Assembly: GCA_947624355.1 (NCBI GenBank)
Contig: CANQKI010000001.1
Span: 1 to 64,000 of the forward strand
DNA length: 64,000 nt
Reading direction: 5' to 3'
Source: an uncultured Clostridia bacterium
Lineage (GTDB): Bacteria; Bacillota; Clostridia; Christensenellales; Aristaeellaceae
The first letter of the stretch is position 1. The number at the start of each line of letters is the position of its first letter. The notes beneath the pieces are model-generated. The model was not told where the DNA came from. It searched no databases and saw nothing but the letters and a program-made list of their open reading frames with translations. Shown here piece after piece: positions 39,944 through 50,516 of the stretch. The position numbers and the translations under genes are program-made.

Positions 39944-41293
39944 TCAGCCGACGGGGTCATACGAATCAGTCTGCCACTGGGTGCCCAGACGTTCATTGAG
40001 GCGCACAAAGGTCTCCGGGCCCGCAATACCGTCCGTCTTGATCTTTTCATCTTTCTGGAATTTGCTGACTGCCAGAGCCGTCTTGGGACCGTACTTGCCG
40101 TCGTCCTCGCCGGCCGCAAGATACCCCAGTTGAATCAGTTGACGCTGCAGCTTCGTCACAGCCGCGCCCTTGCTGCCGCGGCGCAGGGTTGTGCTGCTTG
40201 CACCGACAGACGGCTGCGTGGGATCAACGACTTCCTGCTCAGCGTTGCTTACATTCAGGGTATTGATTACCGTCCAAGTGTCCGGACCGATCTTGCCGTC
40301 CTGCTTCAGATTATAGTCCTTCTGAAGCTTTATCACGGCCGCCTTGGTCTGAACGCCGAAGATGCCGTCGGCATTGCCCTGGAGATAACCTGCGGCCTTG
40401 AGCTTCATCTGAGCCCTTGCCACATCGCTGCCCGACATGCCGCTGCGAAGCACCCGATCGGTATAAGGATCATCCACGGTGCCCTTATCGGCGTTGGCTT
40501 CTTCTTCCTCTTTGTTCACCTCGGTAGGCCACAGATAACGGCGCAGGGTGCTTCCCGCCGTTCCGTCAGCCTTCAGGCCGTTTGCAGTCTGGAAAGCCTT
40601 CACGGCAGCCACTGTATCTGAATTATAGTAGCCATTAGGCGTAAAATTCAGGTAATTGAGGCTTGCCAGCTTCTGCTGCAATACATAAACGTCATATCCC
40701 CGGGCGCCCGACGACAGGCTGCGGCGGGGAATGCCGCCGTTGAAAATGGATGCCGTCCGGTTGTAGAGCGCGCTCTGGGTCTGCGGGCCGGCCTTGCCGT
40801 CCACTGTCAGGCCGGCGGATTCCTGAAACCATTTGACCGCACGGGTCACGTTGGCATCATATTCGCCCGTAATCTTGCCGGCGTAATAATAGGTTTCACG
40901 AAGCTGACGCTGCAGTTCTTTCACAGCCTCGCCCACAGCGCCGGATTGCAGCGTATTGCTGACCGCGGCATCTTCCTTGCCAAGCGCCGTGTCAGAATTA
41001 AGCAGCGCCCAGGTTGCCGGGCCAATCTTTCCGTCAACCGTCAGCCCGTTCTTCCGCTGAAACTGCTTTACGGCAGTCAGCACGCCGTTTCCGAAAACGC
41101 CGTCCAGCGTATTGTTATAAAAACCATAATAATTCAGGCGGGTCTGGGCTTCCAGCACATCGCCGCCCGTCATGCCGAATTCCAGCGTGCGGGACGCGGT
41201 AACTTCCTCAGCCATCGCGGCCGAAAGGCATACCGGCATCATCAGCGCCAGCGCCAATACCAATGCCAATAAGCATAAGCGTTTTCCCTTCAT
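39944..41293 (-). CDS. Secreted protein with five PG_binding_1 repeats
   Basis: Signal peptide plus five units of the type GxVxxLQxxL...G.FG..T..AV..FQ...GL..DG..GP.T. Confidence 0.92.
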   Translation of the reverse strand: MKGKRLCLLALVLALALMMPVCLSAAMAEEVTASRTLEFGMTGGDVLEAQTRLNYYGFYNNTLDGVFGNGVLTAVKQFQRKNGLTVDGKIGPATWALLNSDTALGKEDAAVSNTLQSGAVGEAVKELQRQLRETYYYAGKITGEYDANVTRAVKWFQESAGLTVDGKAGPQTQSALYNRTASIFNGGIPRRSLSSGARGYDVYVLQQKLASLNYLNFTPNGYYNSDTVAAVKAFQTANGLKADGTAGSTLRRYLWPTEVNKEEEEANADKGTVDDPYTDRVLRSGMSGSDVARAQMKLKAAGYLQGNADGIFGVQTKAAVIKLQKDYNLKQDGKIGPDTWTVINTLNVSNAEQEVVDPTQPSVGASSTTLRRGSKGAAVTKLQRQLIQLGYLAAGEDDGKYGPKTALAVSKFQKDEKIKTDGIAGPETFVRLNERLGTQWQTDSYDPVG

Positions 41294-41450
41294 CAAAAAT
41301 GCCTCCTTCATTCCTGTACGGAATATTCCATCCATAGTACATCCCTATTTTAACACAACAACCATGAAAATCCTATTACAGAAATGCTTCAAATTGCATA
41401 ATTTACATGTAACAACTGTAAAAATGAAAAGAAACGAATGGTCAAACCGC

Positions 41451-42305
41451 TTACACCGCACGGTCCTCTCCGGACTTAAGCCGACTGAAAATCATGCGGC
41501 CCGCGTTGGTCTGCAGCACCGTGGTCACAATCACATCCAGCGTCTCGCCGACCCGTCGGCGTCCGTTTTCCACAACAACCATGGTTCCGTCGTCCAGATA
41601 TGCGACGCCCTGTCCCGGTTCCTTTCCCTCCCGGACAAGATGCACCTGCATTTCTTCCCCGGGCAGCACCACCGGGCGGAGAGCTCCCGCCAGTTCATTG
41701 ATATTGAGCACCTGCACCCCGGTAACGCCGGCAACTTTATTCAGATTATAATCATTGGTCAGCACCGCGCCTCCCATTTCCCTGCACAGCCGCAGCAACT
41801 TCACATCCACTTCCTCCACATCGTTGTAATCCTGCTGCACGATGCGGACAGGACAGCCAACCTCATTTTGAAGTTTATTGAGCATATCCAGACCACGTCT
41901 GCCGCGGTTTCGCCGAAGGGGGTCGGCGCTGTCGGCAATATGGCGGAGTTCGTCAAGCACGAAAGCCGGGATGATAATCTCGCCTTCCAGAAAACCCGCT
42001 TTGCAGATATCCAGAATCCGGCCGTCTATAATCACCGATGTATCCAGAATTTTGCAGCAGGCGCTGTCGTTCGGGATATCCTGTGGTTCCATGTCAGCGC
42101 CCTGTCCTTCGTTCCAGCGGCAGCCCGCCAGCCAGCCTCCGGCCATCAGCAGCAGATAGATTCCGGACGCGGCCAGTACATTCAGGCCGCCTGGCGGCAG
42201 GAGCCTGAGCGGTTGAATCAAAAGCGCGGAAAGCACCGCGCCTGTCAGGACGCCGATGCAGCCGCTTTGTTTTTTCGACACGGATAACTTCCGAAAATGT
42301 TCCAT
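41451..42305 (-). CDS. PIN/TRAM domain membrane protein (YacL-like)
   Basis: N-terminal TMs, [38 protein letters not shown]-like C-terminus. Confidence 0.92.
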   Translation of the reverse strand: MEHFRKLSVSKKQSGCIGVLTGAVLSALLIQPLRLLPPGGLNVLAASGIYLLLMAGGWLAGCRWNEGQGADMEPQDIPNDSACCKILDTSVIIDGRILDICKAGFLEGEIIIPAFVLDELRHIADSADPLRRNRGRRGLDMLNKLQNEVGCPVRIVQQDYNDVEEVDVKLLRLCREMGGAVLTNDYNLNKVAGVTGVQVLNINELAGALRPVVLPGEEMQVHLVREGKEPGQGVAYLDDGTMVVVENGRRRVGETLDVIVTTVLQTNAGRMIFSRLKSGEDRAV

Positions 42306-42401
42306 TCCTTTCGCTCCCCTCGTTCACACCAAATGTATTTATTCATAGCATGGACCTGTCCGGCAGATATCATGCATTCATCTTCGCGGGGGAGCGTTCG
42401 T

Positions 42402-43787
42402 TTACTGTCCTGCCGGCAGGATATCGAGCACCGCCATGGCCTGGGCCACCGTATCCACGCCGTGCAGAAACACGCCGTTCATTCCTTTGATATGTCCGGC
42501 GCTGTCCCGGGGACAGAGAATGTGCGTAAAACCCAGCCGCCTGCACTCCATCACCCGGCGTTCGAGCTGAGGAATAGCCCGCACCTCTCCCGCCAGGCCT
42601 ACTTCCCCCATCACGGCCCAGTCTGCCGGAATGGGACGATCTGTATAGGAGGAGGCCACTGCCATGCACAGCGCCAGGTCGGCCGCCGGTTCGTTGAGCG
42701 ACAATCCGCCCGCCACATTGATATATGCATCCCTGTTGTACATTTTGAGCCTTGCCCGCTTTTCCATTACAGCCAGCAGAAGCATGACCCGGGAAGAATC
42801 CATGCCGTCCACTGTGCGGCGGGGAACCGTGTAAAAGGACTGAGTTGCCAGCGCCTGAATATCCACCAGCATAGGCCGTGATCCTTCCAGACCGCAGAAC
42901 ACGCAGGAGCCGCTGGCCCCTTTTGCGCGCTGGGAAAGCAGCGTTTCGGACGGGTTTTCAACCGGCCGCATTCCTTCCCCCGTCATCTCGAAGATGCCCA
43001 GTTCGTTCACCGAGCCAAAGCGGTTCTTGGCCGCCCGGAGCAGACGGTACTCGTGCTGATGATCGCCTTCAAAATAAAGCACGACGTCCACCATGTGTTC
43101 CAGTACCCGGGGCCCGGCCAATGCGCCTTCTTTTGTGACATGCCCTACCAGTACAATGGCGCAGCCTTCCGTTTTTGCGTAGCGCATCAGCAGCGACGCG
43201 CTTTCCCGCACCTGGCTCACGCTGCCGGGTGCGCTGCCCATTTCGGGGCGGTACATGGTCTGGATGGAATCGATCACGCAAAAATCCGGCGCTGCCGCGC
43301 GCAGTTTTTCCTCCACCATATCCATGGCGTTTTCGGTGAGCACCTGCATTCCGCTGTCCTGCGCGCCCAAACGCCGGGCCCGCAGTTTAATCTGCCTGGC
43401 GCTTTCTTCTCCGCTTACATACAGCACACGTTTACCCGTTGCCGAAAGATGATTGCAAACCTGCAGAAGCAGCGTGGATTTTCCGATACCTGGGTCGCCG
43501 CCCACCAGAATCAGCGACCCTTCCACAATGCCGCCGCCAAGCACCCTGTCCAGTTCATCCAATCCGCTGGATATATACGTTTGGCTTCCCGTTTCGATAT
43601 CCCGCATGGTCATGACGTCGCTTCCCGCACCGCCGCGCTGTTTGTAGGGCTTGGCAGGCGCGGCTTCATCCTGGACGACGCTCTCTTCCATGGTATTCCA
43701 TCCGCCGCATTCGGGGCATCGGCCCATCCAGCGCGGATTTTCGTATCCGCAGGCGCTGCAGACAAAAGTACTTTTTTTCTTTGGCAT
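42402..43787 (-). CDS. radA: DNA repair protein RadA
   Basis: FVCSACGYENPRWMGRCPECGGW zinc motif, GGDPGIGKSTLLLQ, KNRFGS. Confidence 0.96.
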   Translation of the reverse strand: MPKKKSTFVCSACGYENPRWMGRCPECGGWNTMEESVVQDEAAPAKPYKQRGGAGSDVMTMRDIETGSQTYISSGLDELDRVLGGGIVEGSLILVGGDPGIGKSTLLLQVCNHLSATGKRVLYVSGEESARQIKLRARRLGAQDSGMQVLTENAMDMVEEKLRAAAPDFCVIDSIQTMYRPEMGSAPGSVSQVRESASLLMRYAKTEGCAIVLVGHVTKEGALAGPRVLEHMVDVVLYFEGDHQHEYRLLRAAKNRFGSVNELGIFEMTGEGMRPVENPSETLLSQRAKGASGSCVFCGLEGSRPMLVDIQALATQSFYTVPRRTVDGMDSSRVMLLLAVMEKRARLKMYNRDAYINVAGGLSLNEPAADLALCMAVASSYTDRPIPADWAVMGEVGLAGEVRAIPQLERRVMECRRLGFTHILCPRDSAGHIKGMNGVFLHGVDTVAQAMAVLDILPAGQ

Positions 43788-43941
43788 TAAAAGCCCTCCC
43801 GGTGAGGCGGGGACAAGCCCGCCTGAATCATACCACATTTCTCTCCATCAACGCCATGACTAATCCTGCCGCATTTTGTCGGAACACAAAAAACCGTTCG
43901 TCAAAAATATGCAAAATCCTGCAAACCGGTAAGATTTCGCA

Positions 43942-43970
43942 TTGCATGAACCGAAGTTTTCATATATAAT
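43942..43970 (+). promoter_or_regulatory. Putative sigma-A promoter
   Basis: TTGCAT - 17 nt - TATAAT upstream of metallophosphatase. Confidence 0.75.
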
Positions 43971-44005
43971 AGGGGACGAATTTTCGCAGGAAGAAGGAGC
44001 ACATC

Positions 44006-45085
44006 ATGAAGCGTTACCAGGATCCGCTTTTTGCCCCTGAAAAACGCCGGCACCCGGCGGTGGGCTTTTTTACGCTTCTGATAATCTTTCTGCTGGCGGT
44101 TATTCTTCTTTTCAATCATATTAACAATAACCGCGTCAATCTGATCAGGCAGAGCGTAACCATTACCAATCTTCCAAGCGCCATGGAAAACTACCGTATT
44201 TTGCACATCAGCGATCTTCATGGGCAGTTTTTCGGCCCCCAGCAGGAACGTTTGGCCGCTGCGCTGGACGGCGCTAGTTACCGTATGGTGTGTATTACGG
44301 GCGACGTATGCGCGCCGGACGGCAGCTGCGACGCTTTTCTCCGTCTCCTTTCCCTATTCGATGCGGAAATACCCATTTATTTTATTCCGGGCGACGAAGA
44401 TCCGCCGCCGATTCTCAGCGCACCGCATGAGGGGACCGAAGTTAAAGCGGATTATATTTTGGCTGCTGAAGCGCTGGGGGCTGTCTATCTTGACGCGCCA
44501 CAGAAAATCACTGTAGGCAGCGTCAACTGTTGGATTGAACCCGCATGGTGCTACGCACTGGACACGGCCTCCTCGGAGGCCGCGGCGGAGGACCGCATTG
44601 CAGCACTTGAAAAGGAAGACGCCTCTTCCGAACGTGATGCTTCCCTGGCTGCAGCACAATACCAGCTGGATCAGCTGCAGCGTATCCGGTCGGCCCGCAG
44701 GGAAACGCTGGAGACAGACCTCCATATCGCGCTGACCCATGTTCCGCTCAGTATTGAAACCCGCCAGGAACTGCGGGAATGGATCGGCACGGATAATGAC
44801 AGTTATGTGCGCCAAATATCCCTTGTCCTTTCCGGGCATTACAATGCCGGACAATGGCGTCTGCCGGGAATTGGGCCGATCTACATGTCTGCTGAAGTCA
44901 ACCCCGATCAGTCCGGCTGGTTTCCGGGAGATGAGAATATAGACGGCCTTTCCTACGCTTACAGCATTACGCAATATATATCCCCTGGACTCGGCGCATC
45001 GAAAGCGCTTAGCCTTCCGGATATCCGCTTTCTTAACACGCCGTCCGTCACGCAGATCACGCTGACGGGCAGAATGACGGATTAA
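44006..45085 (+). CDS. Membrane-anchored metallophosphoesterase
   Basis: RILHISDLHGQFFG, ITGDVCAPDGS, SGHYNAGQWRLPG. Confidence 0.85.
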   Translation: MKRYQDPLFAPEKRRHPAVGFFTLLIIFLLAVILLFNHINNNRVNLIRQSVTITNLPSAMENYRILHISDLHGQFFGPQQERLAAALDGASYRMVCITGDVCAPDGSCDAFLRLLSLFDAEIPIYFIPGDEDPPPILSAPHEGTEVKADYILAAEALGAVYLDAPQKITVGSVNCWIEPAWCYALDTASSEAAAEDRIAALEKEDASSERDASLAAAQYQLDQLQRIRSARRETLETDLHIALTHVPLSIETRQELREWIGTDNDSYVRQISLVLSGHYNAGQWRLPGIGPIYMSAEVNPDQSGWFPGDENIDGLSYAYSITQYISPGLGASKALSLPDIRFLNTPSVTQITLTGRMTD

Positions 45086-45106
45086 CAACTACTGAAGGTG
45101 GTTTTT

Positions 45107-47179
45107 ATGGGAAAAACATATGATGTATACAACCGCGAGCTGAGCCTGCTTCAATTCAACCGCAGAGTGCTGGAAGAGGCTTCCAATCCCGACAATCCGC
45201 TGCTGGAACGGGGCAAATTCCTTTCCATCTGTTCCTCCAACCTGGATGAATTCTTTATGGTACGGGTTGGCTCCCTGGTGCAAAGTCTGCTTGAAGGCAA
45301 AAATTCCAAGGATCCGGCGGGCATGACGGCCAGGCAGCAGTTGGAAAAAATCTATCCTGCCGTGCGTTCCCTGGTATCCCGGCAGTACGATCTGCTGCGT
45401 CATGAGTACCTGCCTGCGCTGGCCCAGGCGGGCATTCATCTGTTAGAGCCGCGGGCGCTGAACGGCGAGCAGAAAAAATGGCTTTCCAATTTCTTTAATG
45501 AACAGGTGCAGCCGCTGCTTACGCCGCGGGCTATCGATCACCGAAGTCCTTTCCCCTTGCTCGCGGCCAAATGCCTGCACCTGTCCCTTTTACTCCCGCC
45601 AGGCAACGGCCGTTCAGGCCCAACGCGCATGGCATTGATTCCGCTGCCCACTTCCCTGCCCCGGGTCACTATGCTGCCTATGGGTCAAGGCAAAGCACGG
45701 GGAATTTTGCTGGAGGACGTGGTGGCTCTCTTTGCGTCCCGTCTGTTCGGCGGCGTGAAGCCCCTTGCCATTCTTCCCTTCCGCATCACCCGCAACACCG
45801 ATTTTGTTTATAACGACAGCGACGCTGACGCACTGATTCTGGAAATGCGCAAGAACCTGAAAAAACGCAAGTGGGGGCAGGTGGTACGGCTGGAAGTTCC
45901 CATAGGAGCGGACGGCCGTCTGCTTGCCAGGCTGCGGCAATATCTGGATGTGTCGGCAGAAGCCGTTTTTTCTGTGCCTGGCCCATTGAACCTTGACTTT
46001 TTCATGAAGCAGCTTTCCTCTCTGCCCGGTTTTGACGAATTTCGTTTTGCTCCTTTCTCCCCCAGGCTGGACGAACGCTTCGGGGCGGAAGGATCGATTT
46101 TCAGCGCAATCCGCAGCGGTGATATTCTGCTCAATCATCCTTACGATTCCTTTGATCCCGTCGTGCGTTTCGTGTGCGAGGCGGCAGATGATCCGAATGT
46201 CATGGCCATTAAGCAGACGCTGTACCGCGTCAGTGGAAAAAGCCCTATTGTAGCCGCCCTTTCCCGGGCTGCCCAGCACGGCAAGCAGGTGACTGTGCTC
46301 ATTGAAGTCCGCGCCCGCTTCGACGAGGAAAACAACATCAACTGGTGCCTGGCGCTGGAAAAAGCGGGTTGTCACGTATTCTATGGAGTGGCAAAGCTGA
46401 AGACCCATTCCCAAATTACCCTGGTGGTGCGCAGGGAGCCCTCCGGTCTGCGCCGTTACGTCCACCTTGCCACCGGCAATTACAACGATGTTACGGCAAA
46501 GCTGTATACCGACATGGGGCTCTTTACCTGCGACGATGCCATCGGGCGGGATGCGGGCGCGTTCTTCAACATGGTCACGGGTTACGACGAAACCGCGCCG
46601 ATGGAAAAGCTTGTGGCCGCTCCGGCGCATCTTCGCAAAACCATCAAGTCTCTGATTAAACAGGAGACCAGAATTGCCGAAGAGGGCCGCCCAGCCCGGA
46701 TTATCGCAAAAATGAACTCCCTGGTGGACCCCAAAATTATCCAACAGCTTTACAGGGCTGCGGACGCGGGCGTGGAAATCGATCTAATTGTACGCGGTAT
46801 CTGCTGCCTGAAAACCGGCGGGCGGGATAACCTGCGGGTTCGTTCCATCGTGGGGCGCTTCCTGGAGCATACCCGCGCTTTTGTATTTGGCAACGATGGA
46901 GAGGCAAAAGTTTTCCTTTCCTCGGCCGACTGGATGCCCCGCAATCTGGATAAGCGCGTGGAATTGATGTTCCCCGTGGAAAAAAGCGAGCTTAAGGATC
47001 GTGTCATCGCATCACTGCTGGACGAATTAAAGGACAACCGCAAGGCCTGGGAAATGAAAAAGAGCGGAAAGTATCGCCGGGTCGCCCGGGAAATTCCTGC
47101 TCTGAACAGCCAGGAGGCGCGAATCCAGCGGCCTGCTGAGCTTATTCGCGTGGAGGGTGAGAATGGACTTTTCACATAA
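45107..47179 (+). CDS. ppk1: Polyphosphate kinase 1
   Basis: NRELSLLQFNRRVLEEA, SNLDEFFMVRVGSL, LKTHSQITLVVRRE, HLATGNYND. Confidence 0.96.
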   Translation: MGKTYDVYNRELSLLQFNRRVLEEASNPDNPLLERGKFLSICSSNLDEFFMVRVGSLVQSLLEGKNSKDPAGMTARQQLEKIYPAVRSLVSRQYDLLRHEYLPALAQAGIHLLEPRALNGEQKKWLSNFFNEQVQPLLTPRAIDHRSPFPLLAAKCLHLSLLLPPGNGRSGPTRMALIPLPTSLPRVTMLPMGQGKARGILLEDVVALFASRLFGGVKPLAILPFRITRNTDFVYNDSDADALILEMRKNLKKRKWGQVVRLEVPIGADGRLLARLRQYLDVSAEAVFSVPGPLNLDFFMKQLSSLPGFDEFRFAPFSPRLDERFGAEGSIFSAIRSGDILLNHPYDSFDPVVRFVCEAADDPNVMAIKQTLYRVSGKSPIVAALSRAAQHGKQVTVLIEVRARFDEENNINWCLALEKAGCHVFYGVAKLKTHSQITLVVRREPSGLRRYVHLATGNYNDVTAKLYTDMGLFTCDDAIGRDAGAFFNMVTGYDETAPMEKLVAAPAHLRKTIKSLIKQETRIAEEGRPARIIAKMNSLVDPKIIQQLYRAADAGVEIDLIVRGICCLKTGGRDNLRVRSIVGRFLEHTRAFVFGNDGEAKVFLSSADWMPRNLDKRVELMFPVEKSELKDRVIASLLDELKDNRKAWEMKKSGKYRRVAREIPALNSQEARIQRPAELIRVEGENGLFT

Positions 47180-48389
47180 TAACGATGCCCCGACACGAAA
47201 GGACATCCGATGCTTTGATTGGGTGCCGTTTCTTTTGATCGGGCTCATGGCAGCCTTGTGGACCGTGCTGCATTTTTTGACCGGCGCCGATCTTTTCGGT
47301 CCGACCGCCTATCCCACCTATACGCTTCAGGCGATGGCATGGCGCAGCGGAATGCTGCACCTGGATCATGATTATCCATGGCTGGAGCTTGCAGTTTTCG
47401 CGGGAGAATATTATGTTTCCTTTCCCCCGCTACCGTCCGTGGTTCTGCTGCCGCTCACATTCATTTTCGGTTTTGATACGCCGGATAATCTGTTGATCAA
47501 ACTTTACGCAGCCGGCGCATGCCTGATTCTGTATTTTGCCCTCAAGCGCCGGGAATACGGCAGTGCTTCGTCGGCCGCGCTTGCCTTTCTGATTGTGTTC
47601 GCTTCTTCCCTTCTGCCTGTCACCATGGATGGCGCTGTCTGGTATCACGCCCAGACGCTGGCCTTTCTTCTCGTTACCGCTGCCATTGCCTGCGTCCTTT
47701 CGGACCGCGTCACCCCTGGCTTGTTTTTCTATGCGCTGTCGGTAGGCTGCCGCCCGTTCGACGCCCTGTACGCACTGCCTCTGTTTTTCGTATATTGCTG
47801 CAATCAACGACGCAGCAGCATTCCATATAAGCAGATCATACGAAATCTTTTGCCCGGCGTTGGCCTTGGGCTCCTGGTAGCGTGTGCGCTTGGCGCTTAT
47901 AACTTTATCCGTTTCGGTAATCCTTTTGAGTTCGGCCATAACTATCTGCCTGAATTTTCCACGCAGGGGGGCGTGCAGTTTTCCCTTTCCCATTTGCCCG
48001 ATAACATCAAAACCTTCCTGTTTGGCCTGCCCCTTGAATCTGGCGCTGACGGCGTTCGTTTTGCAAGGTTTGGCTATTCCCTGCTGATTGCCTGCCCCAT
48101 TATTACGTTGACGCTGATTCGCGGCGTATGGGATTTAATTCAAAAAAGAATGACTCCCGAAAAGGCCGTTACGCTGTTCACCATGATCCTCCTGCTCTTT
48201 TTGCTGCTCCTGCACAGAACATTCGGCGGTTTTCAGCTGGGCGCACGCTATGCGGCGGACGCTATTCCCTGCTGTGCCCTGTATATGCTGCTGGATCAGC
48301 CTGGCAAACGGTGGACAGTTTTTCAAATCACCGTGCTCGTCTTCAGCCTCCTGTTTACCTGCTGGGGCTTTTGCCAGGTTCATCTGTGA
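47163..48389 (+). CDS. Multi-pass membrane protein, GT-C glycosyltransferase-like
   Basis: Multiple TMs, large first extracytoplasmic loop, overlaps ppk1 end. Confidence 0.6.
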   Translation: MDFSHNNDAPTRKDIRCFDWVPFLLIGLMAALWTVLHFLTGADLFGPTAYPTYTLQAMAWRSGMLHLDHDYPWLELAVFAGEYYVSFPPLPSVVLLPLTFIFGFDTPDNLLIKLYAAGACLILYFALKRREYGSASSAALAFLIVFASSLLPVTMDGAVWYHAQTLAFLLVTAAIACVLSDRVTPGLFFYALSVGCRPFDALYALPLFFVYCCNQRRSSIPYKQIIRNLLPGVGLGLLVACALGAYNFIRFGNPFEFGHNYLPEFSTQGGVQFSLSHLPDNIKTFLFGLPLESGADGVRFARFGYSLLIACPIITLTLIRGVWDLIQKRMTPEKAVTLFTMILLLFLLLLHRTFGGFQLGARYAADAIPCCALYMLLDQPGKRWTVFQITVLVFSLLFTCWGFCQVHL

Positions 48390-48416
48390 TTTCTAGGCAA
48401 AGGAGTTTCTGTTTTC

Positions 48417-49646
48417 ATGAAGCTTTCAGTCCGCTCAACTAAAGCCGCCTGCTATGTCGGTTACATCACGCAGGCTATCCTCAACAATCTGTCGCCGCTG
48501 CTTTTTCTGACTTTTCAGCGGGAATTTTCCGTATCGCTTTCACAGATCAGCTTGATTATCACGCTGAACTTTTTCATCCAGATGACAGTTGATCTTCTTT
48601 CTGCCAGATTCGTAGATAAGCTGGGGTATCGCCCCTGTGTCATCGCCGCCCATACTTTAAGTGTAGCGGGGCTTTGGTGCCTCTCTCTGCTTCCGGGACC
48701 TGTTTCCCCCTACTTTGCGCTGCTGCTCGCCACGGCCCTGTGCGCAATCGGCGGCGGGCTGCTGGAAGTGCTGGTAAGCCCGATCATTGAAGCGCTTCCG
48801 GTGGAGCGGAAGGAAAGCGAAATGAGCCTGCTTCATTCCTTTTACTGCTGGGGCCAGGTAAGCGTTGTGCTGTTGTCCACGGGATACTTTCTTCTGTTCG
48901 GCACGGTAAACTGGCGGATTCTGCCCCTGATATGGGCCCTGATTCCATTGGCAAACGCGTTTCTTTTTGCCCGTGTACCCCTTTGGAAACTGACGGTGGA
49001 AGGCGAAGGAATGCGGATTTTTCAGTTATGCCGCCTGCCGGTTTTCTGGCTGATGATGCTGATGATGCTCTGCGCCGGCGCATGTGAAATGGCTATGAGC
49101 CAATGGGCGTCGCTCTTTGCGGAAATGGGCCTTCAGGTATCCAAGACCGCGGGCGACCTTCTCGGCCCCTGCGCCTTTGCGGCACTGATGGGATTAGCCC
49201 GACTGCTGTTTGGCCGTGCAAAGAAAATCCGAACGGAAACTGCCCTCATGGGCAGCGGGCTGTTGTGCATATGCTGTTATCTGGTTACGGTGCTGTCTCC
49301 CTGGCCGCTGCTGTCACTTCTTGGATGCGCTGTGTGCGGTTTCTCTGTTGGCATCATGTGGCCCGGAACTTTTTCCGTTGCCGCTGCAAGTATTCCAAAA
49401 GGCGGCACAGCGCTTTTTGCCTTACTGGCTCTCGCAGGTGATATCGGCTGCTGCAGCGGGCCTACCGTAGTAGGGTTGATTAGCGACAGTGTTATCGCCA
49501 AAGGCTCTTCTTTTCTGAATACCTTGCTGCCGGAAACTACTTTGTCCCTTGCAGCGCTTAAATCGGGCTTTCTGTTGGCGCTTATATTTCCTGTTTTGCT
49601 GTGCGGCGGCATCCTTCTGCTGCAAAAGAGAAAGAATAGGTTATAA
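48417..49646 (+). CDS. MFS transporter
   Basis: 12 TM pattern; QREFSVSLSQISLIITLNFFIQMTVDLLSARFVDKLGYR. Confidence 0.88.
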   Translation: MKLSVRSTKAACYVGYITQAILNNLSPLLFLTFQREFSVSLSQISLIITLNFFIQMTVDLLSARFVDKLGYRPCVIAAHTLSVAGLWCLSLLPGPVSPYFALLLATALCAIGGGLLEVLVSPIIEALPVERKESEMSLLHSFYCWGQVSVVLLSTGYFLLFGTVNWRILPLIWALIPLANAFLFARVPLWKLTVEGEGMRIFQLCRLPVFWLMMLMMLCAGACEMAMSQWASLFAEMGLQVSKTAGDLLGPCAFAALMGLARLLFGRAKKIRTETALMGSGLLCICCYLVTVLSPWPLLSLLGCAVCGFSVGIMWPGTFSVAAASIPKGGTALFALLALAGDIGCCSGPTVVGLISDSVIAKGSSFLNTLLPETTLSLAALKSGFLLALIFPVLLCGGILLLQKRKNRL

Positions 49647-49715
49647 CTGCTCACACTTTTCTATCCAATTTGCATATCCGGAAACCAAAAAATTTCGAAA
49701 AATTCTTTCCGGAAC

Positions 49716-49745
49716 TTGACACATTCCTTCATTTGATTATATTAT
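49716..49745 (+). promoter_or_regulatory. Putative sigma-A promoter of GntR-pepF operon
   Basis: TTGACA - 18 nt - TATTAT. Confidence 0.75.
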
Positions 49746-49803
49746 TATTATGTATATCCTGTATAAGGACGTATCGCCACGACGTACTGAAAGGGGATTC
49801 CCA

Positions 49804-50481
49804 ATGAGCAATGAAGCATTTCCCATCGGAAATGAAAACCGGCCCATCCGCGATATTGCCTATGAGCAATTGAAGCACGCCATTATTACCGGTCAGATTC
49901 CCGCCGGTTCCCGCATTGTGGAAACCGCCTATGCAGACAAACTGCATATCAGCCGCACGCCCCTCCGGGAAGCCTTGCGCAAACTGGAAAAGGACGGCCT
50001 GGTAGAATACGTTTTGCACCGCGGTGTGGTCGTGCGAGCTTTCACGATTGAGGATATTGATGAAATTTTCACCATCCGCAACGCAATGATGATGCTGCTT
50101 CTTCCCTCCATTGTAGAAAACGTAACAGAAGAATCCCTGAATCGCCTGCAGGATATCCTCAAGGAAATGGATATTGCTCAGGAACAGGCAGACGCAGAAA
50201 AACTGGCCATCCTCAACCGTGCGTTTCACGGAACCATCGAGCACCTCTCCCCCAAGCTGCGCATTTTGCGGGTGATTGACAGCCAGGAGGAATATGTAAA
50301 CCGTTTTTCTGCCCTGACAATTGCCAGCATTGTCCGCCGTTCCACTGCCCATCAGGAACATCATAAGATGGTAGAATTGCTGGAAAAGCACGACCTGGAA
50401 GGGCTGAAAAAGCTGATGGAACACCACCTGGACGAAAGCAAGCAGACCTGCCTGCAGGCTGTGCAGCATAAACGGGGATAA
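49804..50481 (+). CDS. GntR family transcriptional regulator (FCD/FadR type)
   Basis: IAYEQLKHAIITGQIPAGSRIVE wHTH, TPLREALRKLEKDGLVEY, FCD His-rich C-terminus. Confidence 0.94.
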   Translation: MSNEAFPIGNENRPIRDIAYEQLKHAIITGQIPAGSRIVETAYADKLHISRTPLREALRKLEKDGLVEYVLHRGVVVRAFTIEDIDEIFTIRNAMMMLLLPSIVENVTEESLNRLQDILKEMDIAQEQADAEKLAILNRAFHGTIEHLSPKLRILRVIDSQEEYVNRFSALTIASIVRRSTAHQEHHKMVELLEKHDLEGLKKLMEHHLDESKQTCLQAVQHKRG

Positions 50482-50516
50482 CTGCAAATTAAAACAAATA
50501 AAAGGAGGAACAAATC

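Noticed and set aside
41398-41426. TTACATGTAA palindrome and TGTAAC/TGTAAA repeats upstream of the PG-binding gene, WalR-like
   Set aside because: Half-site spacing (9 nt between starts) does not fit the WalR consensus of 11; could be chance in an AT-rich intergenic region.
43805-43824. AGGCGGG/CCCGCCT hairpin upstream of radA
   Set aside because: Short 7-bp stem in the 5'UTR that does not cover the SD; insufficient to call a regulatory element.
43873-43884. TTTTGTCGGAAC, near-match to a Spo0A box upstream of radA/metallophosphatase
   Set aside because: Deviates from TTTGTCGAA at a key position and no supporting promoter geometry was seen.
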